A stretch of 64,000 bases of DNA from Nucisporomicrobium flavum. Its GTDB lineage: Bacteria > Actinomycetota > Actinomycetes > Mycobacteriales > Micromonosporaceae. Position 1 is the first letter of the stretch. Each line of letters opens with the position of its first letter. Position numbers and translations under genes: made by a program. Under the pieces are notes generated by a model that was not told where the DNA came from, made no database searches, and saw only the letters and a list, made by a program, of their open reading frames with translations. The stretch covers positions 1 through 64,000 of the forward strand of contig NZ_JADMLH010000030.1 of the NCBI RefSeq assembly GCF_016464385.1. The letters are read 5' to 3'. Shown piece after piece: positions 32,152-39,765 of this stretch.

Positions 32152-34163
32152 CGTCTTCCTCCGGTTCGCCAGTCCTGGACAGCCCCCGTGAGGAAATGCA
32201 CGCCGACCGCGACGGCGAGCAGCAGCTCCCCGGCCGTGGCGACGCCCGCCAGCGCAAAGATCACCAGCAGGAGGACCCGGCCGTCCCAGCCGAGCAGGGC
32301 CCGCTTCCCGACGATGCCGGGCGCGCCCTTCTCCATCCGGGCGGTCAGGTCGTAGTGGTGCAGCGCGAGCGCGAACAGCAGTGCGAACAGCACCGCCGGC
32401 GGCACCTCACAGATCAACGCGACGGCCACCGCCATCAGATACTCGGCCGCGCGCAGACCGGCCGGCACGAGCCAGTCCAGCGGTCCGCCGTGCGACGACC
32501 GGGCAGCGGCGCCGGCGCTCAGCACCAGCAGCGCCGCGACGACGAGCCAGACCCCGGCACCACCCGCGCGGACCAGCTCGACGTGCAGGTCACCGCCCCA
32601 CCACGAGCCCCAGCGGGTGCCCCGCGGCACCACCTCCGCGGCCACCGCGCCGATCAGGATCAGCGGCGCCACGGCCGCCAGCGCGGCCCACACCAGCGGC
32701 CGGGACAGGTTGGCCGCGCTCACCGTGCCGCGCACCAGCCGGCCGTCGTCGCGGTGCCGCGACGTGTCGACCGTGTCCAGCACACCGACGCGCATCGAGA
32801 CCGACCGCAGAGACCTCAGGGCCAGCGTGTACGCCGCGGCCAGCAGCCCCCACGCCACCACGGCGGTCAACGCGACCCGCCCGTTCGTGACGGCGGCGAG
32901 GATCGCCATCAACGCCCAGCGCTCGCCGATCGGGAAGACCACGATCCGCTTCAGCCAGTACGCGACCGACCCCGTGTCCGCCTGCACCTTGTTCGAGGCG
33001 CGGCTCAGCTTGGCGCCCACCCCGCCGCCCGCGTCGGTGTTGCCGGCCGTCCCAACCGTCTGCCGGGCCGCCGCCTCGTCGTGCAGGGCGCCGTACCAGG
33101 TGTCGGTCATGTGCCGGACCGTCTGCAGCACGATCGCCGTGATCGCCAGGGGCCACGCGTACGGCAGCCCCACCCGCTCCGCGCCGGCGGCGAGACCGGC
33201 GTAGACCGCGTACTCCTTCGCGCGGTCGGCCATCGTGTCGAGCCAGCCGCCGAACGCCCCGAACTGCCGGGTGTAGCGGGCCAGCTGCCCGTCGACGCAG
33301 TCCAGGACGAAGCCCAGGTAGAGCAGCACGGCGCCGATCACCATCGCCGGGCGCGACGCCTGCCAGAACGACAGCGCGGCGGCCACGGCGAACAGCACCG
33401 ACAACGCGGTCACGCCGCTCGGCGTGAGGCCCGCACGGGCGCACCACTTCGTGACCAACGGCGACCAGGTGCTCACGGCGTACGTGGTGAAGAAGTCGTC
33501 CTTCTCCTTGACCGCGAGCCGCAGCAGCGCCTTGTCCTCATCCACGGCAGCGACCGCGGCGCGGGCACCGGCGAGGGCGGCGTCGGTGTGCACCCGCTCG
33601 GCGTGCAGCAGGCGTACGCGGGTCGCGATCGGCACCAGCCCCGCGCTGAGCAGCGCCGGCATCAGGGCATCGATCGCGTTGCCGGTGGCCCGCCGGGTCA
33701 GCACGTCGGCGTCACCACCGCGCTCGGCGGCCTCGGCGGCCTCCCGAGCGGCCGTGGCCAGCAGGCCCAGATCGGCGGGGGCGACGCAGAGCGCGCCGAG
33801 GAACCGGACGGGACCGTCCCCGGCCGCGACGAGCCGGCCCCGATCCTCTCGGAGGTCACCGCCCGCGCCGGTGCCGGTGGCCGCCACCAGCGCGGTGCTG
33901 CGCCCGGCCGGCTCGGTAGCGAGCGTCCACAAGAGACTGGGATGGGCGACGAGATCGTCGGCGCAGAGCAGCAGCGGCTCACTCGCCTCCGCGGCGATCC
34001 GGGCGGTCTCGCGCAGCTGAGCGGCCACGTCGGCGCGCGAGAGAGTCAGCACTGCCGATGCCCCGGCCGCGGTCAGCGCCACGGTCAGCTCGTCCGCGAG
34101 CCTGCCGGCCGCGGCCGGATCGAGGTCGTTGCCGGTGCTGCCGCACAAAACGGCAAGCGTCAC
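32148..34163 (-). CDS. CDP-alcohol phosphatidyltransferase with N-terminal nucleotidyltransferase-like domain and C-terminal membrane extension
   Basis: This is a 671-residue protein. Residues 1-210 form an alpha/beta domain beginning VTLAVLCGSTGNDL that looks like a diverged sugar-nucleotide transferase. Residues ~250-430 hold the CDP-alcohol phosphotransferase domain with the full motif beginning DCVDGQLAR near residue 288, followed by G-x3-D-x3-D (GGWLDTMADR). About five more membrane helices follow (DUF5941-like). The GTG at 34163 follows GGGAGG. Coupling to the TagF-type gene points to making a lipid- or alditol-phosphate precursor. The layout recalls inositol-phosphate cytidylyl/transferase fusions, but the alcohol substrate is unknown. 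Confidence 0.82.
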   Translation of the reverse strand: MTLAVLCGSTGNDLDPAAAGRLADELTVALTAAGASAVLTLSRADVAAQLRETARIAAEASEPLLLCADDLVAHPSLLWTLATEPAGRSTALVAATGTGAGGDLREDRGRLVAAGDGPVRFLGALCVAPADLGLLATAAREAAEAAERGGDADVLTRRATGNAIDALMPALLSAGLVPIATRVRLLHAERVHTDAALAGARAAVAAVDEDKALLRLAVKEKDDFFTTYAVSTWSPLVTKWCARAGLTPSGVTALSVLFAVAAALSFWQASRPAMVIGAVLLYLGFVLDCVDGQLARYTRQFGAFGGWLDTMADRAKEYAVYAGLAAGAERVGLPYAWPLAITAIVLQTVRHMTDTWYGALHDEAAARQTVGTAGNTDAGGGVGAKLSRASNKVQADTGSVAYWLKRIVVFPIGERWALMAILAAVTNGRVALTAVVAWGLLAAAYTLALRSLRSVSMRVGVLDTVDTSRHRDDGRLVRGTVSAANLSRPLVWAALAAVAPLILIGAVAAEVVPRGTRWGSWWGGDLHVELVRAGGAGVWLVVAALLVLSAGAAARSSHGGPLDWLVPAGLRAAEYLMAVAVALICEVPPAVLFALLFALALHHYDLTARMEKGAPGIVGKRALLGWDGRVLLLVIFALAGVATAGELLLAVAVGVHFLTGAVQDWRTGGRR

Positions 34164-34381
34164 CGAGTCATCCCTCCCATAGAACCCGCCCAAGCCACAG
34201 GGAGTAGGGGGCGAATGAGCCCCGATGTTAACAGCGGCGCCGAGCCGGGTACGGGGTGCCCTTACGGGAACGTGAGACGGCTTCTCCCCCTCCAGACCGA
34301 GGGCGGAGGGTCCGGCGCTGCCTACTGTTGACCGTGGTCGAGGCGCCAGCCCGGCCGACCCCGACACGAGGAGTGAGCGAC

Positions 34382-34564
34382 ATGCCCCGCCGATTGGCCC
34401 GACCCCGCGACGACCGATGGATCGCCGGCGTGTGTTCCGGCCTGGCGCGCCGGTTCGGCGTGTCCTCGTCCGTCATGCGGCTGATCTTCGTCCTGTCCTG
34501 CCTCCTCCCCGGCCCGCAGTTCATCGTCTACCTGGTCCTCTGGGTCCTCCTGCCCAACGAGTGA
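34382..34564 (+). CDS. PspC-domain small membrane protein
   Basis: This 60-residue protein is essentially one PspC domain: RRLARPRDDRWIAGVCSGLARRFG, then one hydrophobic hairpin or helix (LIFVLSCLLPGPQFIVYLVLWVLLP). PspC proteins take part in membrane-stress responses. The GAGGAG ribosome site fixes the ATG at 34382; the open frame extends further upstream without support. A strong hairpin follows immediately, so it is a single-gene transcript. Confidence 0.88.
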   Translation: MPRRLARPRDDRWIAGVCSGLARRFGVSSSVMRLIFVLSCLLPGPQFIVYLVLWVLLPNE

Positions 34565-34575
34565 CGACGGCATGA

Positions 34576-34611
34576 CAAAGGGACGGCGTTCCCGCGGACG
34601 CCGTCCCTTTG
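34576..34611 (+). terminator. Terminator after pspC-type gene
   Basis: CAAAGGGACGGCGT and ACGCCGTCCCTTTG form a perfect 14-bp stem with an 8-base loop and CTTAT after it. It starts 12 bp after the stop codon. Confidence 0.85.
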
Positions 34612-34645
34612 CTTATCCGCAAGCCCTTCACGACTATGACCCCGA

Positions 34646-35344
34646 ATGGGGTCAACGCAGGCCGGACCGTCGGATATTGACCGGACATGCGACGGTTTGA
34701 GCGTGCCGCCATCGCAGGACCAGAGCTCCCCGAGCCGCCCGAGCTGGACCGACAGAACGTCCCAGATCGCCACCGCCGTCGCGGCCGGGACATTCGTCAA
34801 CGTGTTCAGTGACCGCACAGCGCTGCAAGGACTGGCGGTTGCCGCCGTCACGGCCCTCAGCCTGGTCACCGTGAAATGGCTGCGGAAACGACCCGGCGCC
34901 GCGATGACCCGCTACGCGACCCGCATCGCCGCGTGTGGCGCTCTGGCCGGCTCAGCGTGGGCAGCGACGGCCTCGACCACCCTGGCCGTAACCATCGCCG
35001 TCATCTCGGCGGTCTTCGGCGGTGCGGCAGTGATCATGCAGAGCGATCCGACCAGAGCGATCAAGCTTCTGATGCGCATGATCGCCGCCGGGACAACGGT
35101 GACCATGGTGGGTTCCGGCGCCCAAGCACTTCTGAACGGCGATGATCGGATCGCGTTCGTATGCGTCATCCTCGGTTGCGCCTTGGCGGGGGTCACCGTC
35201 TGGGCCGACGACCTGCTCGAGCATGCCACCGGCGCGTTCGCGGTGACGATGGCGGCGGCCGCCCTGTCGCTCCTCATGGCCGGCATCGCGATCATGCCGG
35301 GAGAGAGGCGCTGCTCACCTCGTCGACGATCCCGTTCGGCCTGA
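34646..35344 (+). CDS. Multi-pass membrane protein, probably truncated by a frameshift
   Basis: This is a 232-residue frame with a ~35-residue polar N-terminus and then about six hydrophobic helices. I recognise no family. After MAGIAIMPG the frame becomes basic and stops. In the -1 frame the sequence continues directly with further membrane-type helices (TIPFGLSLLGNGIGFLSD; GTMGLIIGSALIVLGL) and a plausible cytoplasmic tail. One base appears to be missing in the GGGAGAGAGG stretch at 35299-35308, a slippage-prone GA run. The gene may be a recent pseudogene or contain a sequencing error. The start is uncertain; GTG at 34703 is an alternative. Confidence 0.5.
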   Translation: MGSTQAGPSDIDRTCDGLSVPPSQDQSSPSRPSWTDRTSQIATAVAAGTFVNVFSDRTALQGLAVAAVTALSLVTVKWLRKRPGAAMTRYATRIAACGALAGSAWAATASTTLAVTIAVISAVFGGAAVIMQSDPTRAIKLLMRMIAAGTTVTMVGSGAQALLNGDDRIAFVCVILGCALAGVTVWADDLLEHATGAFAVTMAAAALSLLMAGIAIMPGERRCSPRRRSRSA

Positions 35345-35607
35345 GCCTCCTCGGAAACGGCATCGGCTTCCTCTCCGATGCAACGATGTTCGGCACGATG
35401 GGACTGATCATCGGGTCGGCGCTCATCGTCCTCGGGCTTGGACGAATGCGTCCCACCTTGGCGATGCTGCGACGGAAGCTGATCGAGATGTCCGAGGAAC
35501 CCGGCCAGGAGCACGTCCCGAGCAGCGTCCCGATGCAGGCGCGAGTTATCCCATCATCGGGGGATATCCGCACTTGTCCGGTGAAGAGGGTGCCTCAGGT
35601 GCAGTGA
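35309..35607 (+). pseudogene. Out-of-frame 3' part of the membrane protein
   Basis: This frame has two hydrophobic helices followed by a basic tail (RPTLAMLRRKLIEMSEEPG) and ends at 35607. It lacks a start and ribosome site but joins in register to the preceding frame if one base is restored near 35300. It is therefore taken as the detached C-terminus of the gene at 34646. Confidence 0.45.
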
Positions 35608-35619
35608 TACCCCGCGGGG

Positions 35620-36402
35620 TTACGGGCTGGCGAACTCCACCGTGACCGTCGTGTACCCGAGCCGCCCGAACAGGCTCTGCAGCATCTTCTCCGTGTTCTG
35701 CTGGGCCCGCTGCTCCAGCCCGCTGCTGCGCGCCGCCTCGGTGATCCGCTGCTGCGCCGACTGGTAGACCCGTTGCTGCTGGTTGGGGTCGTTGCTGAAG
35801 GCGTCGCCGATGCGGTTGAGCAGGCCGCGCTCCTCCGCCACCACGTAGCTGCGCTGCATGTCGAGCGCTGCCTGACCGAGCTGCGGCGGGGGCAGCTTGA
35901 TCGTGGCCTTCTTGTTCGCCTCGTCGAGGGAGAGCGCGCCGGTGGAGAGCTGGCCGAAGTCCACGTACGCCTCGACCGTGCCGGCGCCGACGAACAGGGT
36001 GCGCTTGTTGAGCAGGAAGTCGGGGACGTTCTCCTTGTTCTCCTGCAGGTCGACGATCACCTGGAAGTTGCCGTCGGCGGCGACGTAGCGGCTCAGGTCG
36101 CGCATCGACTGCAGCAGGACCGGCTGGCTGCGGTCCGTCGTCTTGTCGGAGAACGGGTTGTCGAAACCGGGCAGCACGTTGATCGCGCGCAGCCCCAGGC
36201 ACATGGCGACGATCAGCGCGAACACCACGCCGGTGAAGATCAGGACCCGGGCGAACGCGCCCATGCCCCGCGGCGTTTCGGCCGGCACCTGCGCGTCGGC
36301 GGGCGGCGCCGCGGCTGGCGGTGGCGCCGCGGCGGGCGGTGCAGCCTCGTCGACGGCCGGGTATTCCTTGGTCGGCTCGTCCACACCGGGCGACTGGGCC
36401 AT
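35620..36402 (-). CDS. DUF4230 membrane-anchored protein
   Basis: This 260-residue protein has a ~50-residue Ala/Pro-rich N-terminus and one transmembrane helix (ARVLIFTGVVFALIVAMCLGL, about 53-73). An external DUF4230-type domain follows that begins with LQSMRDLSRYVAADGNFQVIVDLQ. The family role is unknown. The ATG at 36402 has GGAAGGGG upstream; the frame is open further but lies over a duplicated 24-bp sequence with no start signal. It converges on the damaged membrane-protein gene with about 12 bp between them. Confidence 0.8.
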   Translation of the reverse strand: MAQSPGVDEPTKEYPAVDEAAPPAAAPPPAAAPPADAQVPAETPRGMGAFARVLIFTGVVFALIVAMCLGLRAINVLPGFDNPFSDKTTDRSQPVLLQSMRDLSRYVAADGNFQVIVDLQENKENVPDFLLNKRTLFVGAGTVEAYVDFGQLSTGALSLDEANKKATIKLPPPQLGQAALDMQRSYVVAEERGLLNRIGDAFSNDPNQQQRVYQSAQQRITEAARSSGLEQRAQQNTEKMLQSLFGRLGYTTVTVEFASP

Positions 36403-36422
36403 CGTCGACCACCCCTTCCTCG

Positions 36423-36470
36423 GTCCGCGCTCCGCGGGAGACGCTTGTCCGCGCTCCGCGGGAGACGCTT
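36423..36470. repeat. Perfect 24-bp tandem duplication
   Basis: The 24-mer starting GTCCGCGCTCCGCGGGAGAC occurs twice in a row without a mismatch (36423-36446 and 36447-36470). Each copy contains the hairpin CCGCG-CTC-CGCGG shape. It lies just upstream of the DUF4230 gene and downstream of the acyl-CoA dehydrogenase gene. Confidence 0.85.
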
Positions 36471-36512
36471 CTGGTACCCACGGTACGGAAGGGGTACGAC
36501 ACCCGCAGCCGC

Positions 36513-37682
36513 TCAGCCGCCGAACGCGTTCAGACCCGTCAATTTCTGGCCGATGACCAGCTGGTGGATCTCCGAGGTTCCCTCGTACGTGAGCACGCTC
36601 TCGAGGTTGTTGGCGTGCCGGAGCACGGGGTACTCGCCGCTGATGCCGTTGCCGCCGAGGATCGTGCGGCATTCCCGGGCGATCCGGATGGCCTCGCGCA
36701 CGTTGTTGAGCTTGCCGACGCTGACCTGCTCCGGACGCAGCCCGGCGGCGTCGCTGCGGCGGCCCAGGTGCAGCGCCAGCAGGTAACCCTTCTGCAGCTC
36801 GAGGGCCATGTCGGCGAGCTTGGCCTGGGTGAGCTGGAAGCCGGCGATCGGGCGGCCGAACTGCTCGCGGGACGTCGCGTACGCGATGGCGGTCTCCAGG
36901 CAGTCACGCGCCGCGCCCAGCGAACCCCAGATGATGCCGAACCGGGCCTCGGTCAGGCAGGACAGCGGCGCCTTGAGGCCCTTGGCCAGCGGCAGCCGGG
37001 CCGACTCGGGCAGCCGGACCTCGTCCAGGGTGATCTCGCCGGTGGCCGAGGCCCGCAGCGAGAGCTTCATCTTGACCTCGCGCACCGAGAACCCCGGCGT
37101 GTTCGTCGGTACGGCGAAGCCGATCACGCCCTCCTCGGCGCGGGCCCAGATGACGGCCACGTCTGCGACCGGGGCGTTGGTGATCCACATCTTGCCGCCG
37201 TGCAGCACCCAGTCGTCGCCGTCGCGGCGCGCGCGGGTGGACATGTTGCCCGGGTCGGAGCCGTGGTCCGGTTCGGTCAGCCCGAAGCAGCCGATGAGCT
37301 CTCCGGCGGCCATGCCGGGCAGCCACTGCTGCTTCTGCTCCTCGCTGCCGTAGCGGTGGATGGCGTACATGGCGAGCGAGCCCTGGACGGAGACGAGCGA
37401 GCGGACCCCGGAGTCGGCGGCTTCGAGCTCCATGCAGGCCAGGCCGTACTGGACCGCCGAGGCGCCGGCGCAGCCGTACCCCTCGAGGTGCATGCCGAGC
37501 AGGCCGAGCTTGCCGAACTCCAGCGACAGCTCACGGACGGGGACCTCGCCGCGCTCGTACCAGTCGGCGACGTGCGGGCGCACGCGGTCGTCCACGACGC
37601 GGCGCACCAGCGACCGTACGTCGCGCTCCTCGTCGCTGAGCAGCTCGTCGAGGTCCAGCAGGTCCAGCGGTGACACGGCCAT
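36513..37682 (-). CDS. Acyl-CoA dehydrogenase (glutaryl-CoA dehydrogenase-like)
   Basis: This 389-residue flavoprotein has the helical N-domain, the FAD-contact motif CFGLTEPDHGSDPG (about 133-146), a central beta domain with WITNAPVADVAVIWA and the C-domain. The catalytic Glu is in LTYEGTSEIHQL near residue 363. LEGYGCAGASAVQYG and the overall spacing are closest to glutaryl-CoA dehydrogenases, which oxidise and decarboxylate glutaryl-CoA in lysine or tryptophan breakdown. A general short-chain role is the alternative. A perfect 15-bp palindrome lies just upstream of the start and probably represses it. Confidence 0.87.
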   Translation of the reverse strand: MAVSPLDLLDLDELLSDEERDVRSLVRRVVDDRVRPHVADWYERGEVPVRELSLEFGKLGLLGMHLEGYGCAGASAVQYGLACMELEAADSGVRSLVSVQGSLAMYAIHRYGSEEQKQQWLPGMAAGELIGCFGLTEPDHGSDPGNMSTRARRDGDDWVLHGGKMWITNAPVADVAVIWARAEEGVIGFAVPTNTPGFSVREVKMKLSLRASATGEITLDEVRLPESARLPLAKGLKAPLSCLTEARFGIIWGSLGAARDCLETAIAYATSREQFGRPIAGFQLTQAKLADMALELQKGYLLALHLGRRSDAAGLRPEQVSVGKLNNVREAIRIARECRTILGGNGISGEYPVLRHANNLESVLTYEGTSEIHQLVIGQKLTGLNAFGG

Positions 37683-37691
37683 GCGAATTAA

Positions 37692-37706
37692 ACTAACAGT
37701 GTTAGT
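37692..37706. promoter_or_regulatory. Palindromic operator upstream of acyl-CoA dehydrogenase
   Basis: ACTAACA-G-TGTTAGT is a perfect dyad with 7-bp arms, 10 bp before the start codon at 37682. It overlaps the end of the upstream gene (stop at 37702). Its position and symmetry fit a TetR-type regulator of acyl-CoA metabolism; no such regulator is adjacent. Confidence 0.65.
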
Positions 37707-37998
37707 CCTCGATGACGAGAACCCGCGCGTGAATCTGGTTGCGCTGCTGCAGGGCCGCCCGCAGCGCCCGGTGCAGACCGTCCTCCAGGTACAGGCCGCC
37801 GTTCCACTCCACGACGTGGGGGAACAGATCGCCGTAGAACGTCGAGTCCTCGGCGAGCAGCTTGTCCAGCGCCAGCTCCCGCTTGGTCGTGATGAGATCG
37901 GCCAGGCGGATCGGGCGGGGCGGGATCTCGGCCCACCTCTTCAGCGTCGTGTGGTGGTCGGGGTACGGCGCTCCGTCCCGTACCGCTTTGAAGATCAC
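37702..37998 (-). CDS. Conserved 98-residue actinobacterial protein (VapB-family-like annotation)
   Basis: This is a 98-residue protein beginning MIFKAVRDGAPYP, with the conserved block AEDSTFYGDLFPHVVEWNGGLYLEDG followed by LHRALRAALQQR. Relatives occur singly across actinobacteria. They are sometimes named type II antitoxin (VapB family), but no toxin gene lies next to it. The EDGLHR segment looks more like a ParB-type or adaptor fold than a DNA-binding antitoxin. It lies 20 bp upstream of the acyl-CoA dehydrogenase gene on the same strand. The function is not established. Confidence 0.75.
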   Translation of the reverse strand: MIFKAVRDGAPYPDHHTTLKRWAEIPPRPIRLADLITTKRELALDKLLAEDSTFYGDLFPHVVEWNGGLYLEDGLHRALRAALQQRNQIHARVLVIED

Positions 37999-38112
37999 GA
38001 CGGCACGCTCCCCTCCGGTCCCTCGCTTCTGGCCTTACCCGGCGGACGGGCGGATACGCCTGCCAGCCTAACGAGCCGCCGGGCCGGCGATGGCCCACGG
38101 CGTTGCCCGCTG

Positions 38113-38742
38113 TCAGCCGGCACCCGCGGACGCCGTGCCGGTAGCGGTCCATCGGCCATGATGCACCACCTCGTCCACCGGGCGATGCCCCCGGCGTAGT
38201 GACGGTGACCTCTTGTCGGGTGCCGGATATCCCACCGTCAGCGCGCCGACCGGGGTGAATTCGTCCGGTACGCCGAATGCCGCCCGGAATGCGGCGACCT
38301 TGTCCGCGGGTACGCCGAAGAACAGCGACCCCAGACCCTCATTCACCGCCGTCAGGTGCATGAGCAGCGCGGCGAAGCCGGTGTCGACGTCCCAGTACGG
38401 CACCGGCCACCGGCGCTCGTCGCGGTCCGTCCAGCCCTTGTCCGCCTGCGCGTACCGCTCGATGTACACCGACTTGTTGGAGAGCGCGACGACGATCAGC
38501 GGCGCGGTACGCATGCGCTGCAGCCACGAGTCGTCCGGCCCGCCCGACGACGTGGCCGCCCAGTAGCGCTCGCGGTCCTCCGGCTCCTGGAGCACGAGGA
38601 AGCCCCATCCCTGCGAGAAGCCCGCCGAGGGCGCCCGGAGTGCGTGCCGGACCAGCTTGTCGACGATCTCGGGCGGCACCGGCCGCTCCGGGTCGTACGT
38701 GCGCACCATCCTGCGCCGGCGGACGACCTCGTCGAACTCCAC
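38113..38742 (-). CDS. Nitroreductase family flavoprotein
   Basis: This is a 209-residue FMN-dependent oxidoreductase of the nitroreductase fold. The N-terminal RRRRMVRTYDPERPVPPE and RAPSAGFSQGW bind FMN phosphate and ring. GSLFFGVPADKV and the closing VGALTVGYPAPDKRSPSL are the usual C-terminal motifs. Substrates may be nitro compounds, quinones or iodotyrosine-like molecules. Its start is three bases after the stop of the aldose epimerase gene, so the two form an operon, although the enzymatic link is obscure. Confidence 0.86.
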   Translation of the reverse strand: MEFDEVVRRRRMVRTYDPERPVPPEIVDKLVRHALRAPSAGFSQGWGFLVLQEPEDRERYWAATSSGGPDDSWLQRMRTAPLIVVALSNKSVYIERYAQADKGWTDRDERRWPVPYWDVDTGFAALLMHLTAVNEGLGSLFFGVPADKVAAFRAAFGVPDEFTPVGALTVGYPAPDKRSPSLRRGHRPVDEVVHHGRWTATGTASAGAG

Positions 38743-38745
38743 GGC

Positions 38746-39675
38746 TCAGGCCGCCGAGGGCCGGATGCCCCAGGACGCGCGCCAGGTGGCTCCCGGCTCC
38801 AGCACGATCAGGTCGCGGCCGCTGCGGAAGGCGTCCGGCGGGCAGGTCATCGGCTCGATGGCGAACGACCGGCGGAACCGCTCACCGGTCAGGGTGTCCC
38901 CGCTGAAGACCTGCCACCAGTGGAAGTTCTCGTCGCCCCAGACCGTCACGGCCCGGCTGCCGTCCGGCGCGGCGATGGTGACCGACGAGCCGCCGTCCCC
39001 GTCCCGGATGAGGTCGCCCCACGTGGTGTCGAGCACCGCGCCCGCGACCCGGCGCGGCTCGGTGTAGTCGAACTCCGTCCCGGCCACCCGTACCGCGCCG
39101 ATCGGCAGCAGCCGCTGGTCGGCCAGGATCTTGCTGCGCCCCGGCACCCGGAGCAGGGTGTCGTCGACCGCGACGCCGGGCAGCTGCACGTACGGGTGGA
39201 CCGAGAAGCCCCACGGCGCGTTCGCGTCGCCGGTGTTGGTGACCTCCTGGTCGGAGCGCAGGCCGTCGGCGGAGACCGTCCAGCGGGTCCGCAGCGTCAG
39301 CGCCCAGGGGTAGCCGATCTGGGGCGGCAGATCGAACTCGAGGGTCACCGAGTCCGGCGCCTGCTCGGCGAGCCGCCAGCGCGACCAGTTGGTCAGCCCG
39401 TGGATCGCGTTGTGCTTGTCCGGCTCGGTGAGCGGCAGCTGGTACGCCGTTCCCTCGAACGTGTAGTGCCCGTCGCGGATGCGGTTGGGCCACGGCGCGA
39501 GCATCTGGCCGGCCGAGGCGGGCGAGATCTCGTCCGGTCCGAAGCCGTCCACCACCTCACGGTCGCCCACGGAGTAGCCGCGCAGCACACCGCCGACCTC
39601 CACGACCGTGGCCCGGTGACCCTCCGCCTCGATGGTCCACTGGGTCCCAGATTTCGCCGCAACCACGCCCCTCAC
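38746..39675 (-). CDS. Aldose 1-epimerase family protein
   Basis: This 309-residue protein is a galactose-mutarotase-like beta-sandwich. Key residues of the family are visible: the sugar-binding Arg in APWPNRIRDG, the His in HNAIHGLTN, the catalytic His in FSVHPYVQLPG and the catalytic Glu in AIEPMTCPPDAF. It interconverts alpha and beta anomers of hexoses or acts on a hexose phosphate. The start is a GTG at 39675 with a nearby alternative GTG three codons in. It is transcribed with the nitroreductase gene. Confidence 0.88.
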   Translation of the reverse strand: MRGVVAAKSGTQWTIEAEGHRATVVEVGGVLRGYSVGDREVVDGFGPDEISPASAGQMLAPWPNRIRDGHYTFEGTAYQLPLTEPDKHNAIHGLTNWSRWRLAEQAPDSVTLEFDLPPQIGYPWALTLRTRWTVSADGLRSDQEVTNTGDANAPWGFSVHPYVQLPGVAVDDTLLRVPGRSKILADQRLLPIGAVRVAGTEFDYTEPRRVAGAVLDTTWGDLIRDGDGGSSVTIAAPDGSRAVTVWGDENFHWWQVFSGDTLTGERFRRSFAIEPMTCPPDAFRSGRDLIVLEPGATWRASWGIRPSAA

Positions 39676-39765
39676 GACCCCGCCTCGCTTCGCTCCCCGG
39701 CGCCGCGAGGCACGAGCCGGCTGCGCTTACTGATGCCGTCGCTGCGCTCCGTCATGGGCAGAACA

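Noticed and set aside
34163..34367. Extended N-terminus for the CDP-alcohol phosphotransferase
   Set aside because: The extra 68 codons lack a ribosome site and overlap the pspC-type promoter region. The GTG at 34163 has GGGAGG.
37702..37998. Toxin-antitoxin locus
   Set aside because: Only one gene of a supposed pair is present. The neighbours are metabolic genes, so the antitoxin label is not supported by context.
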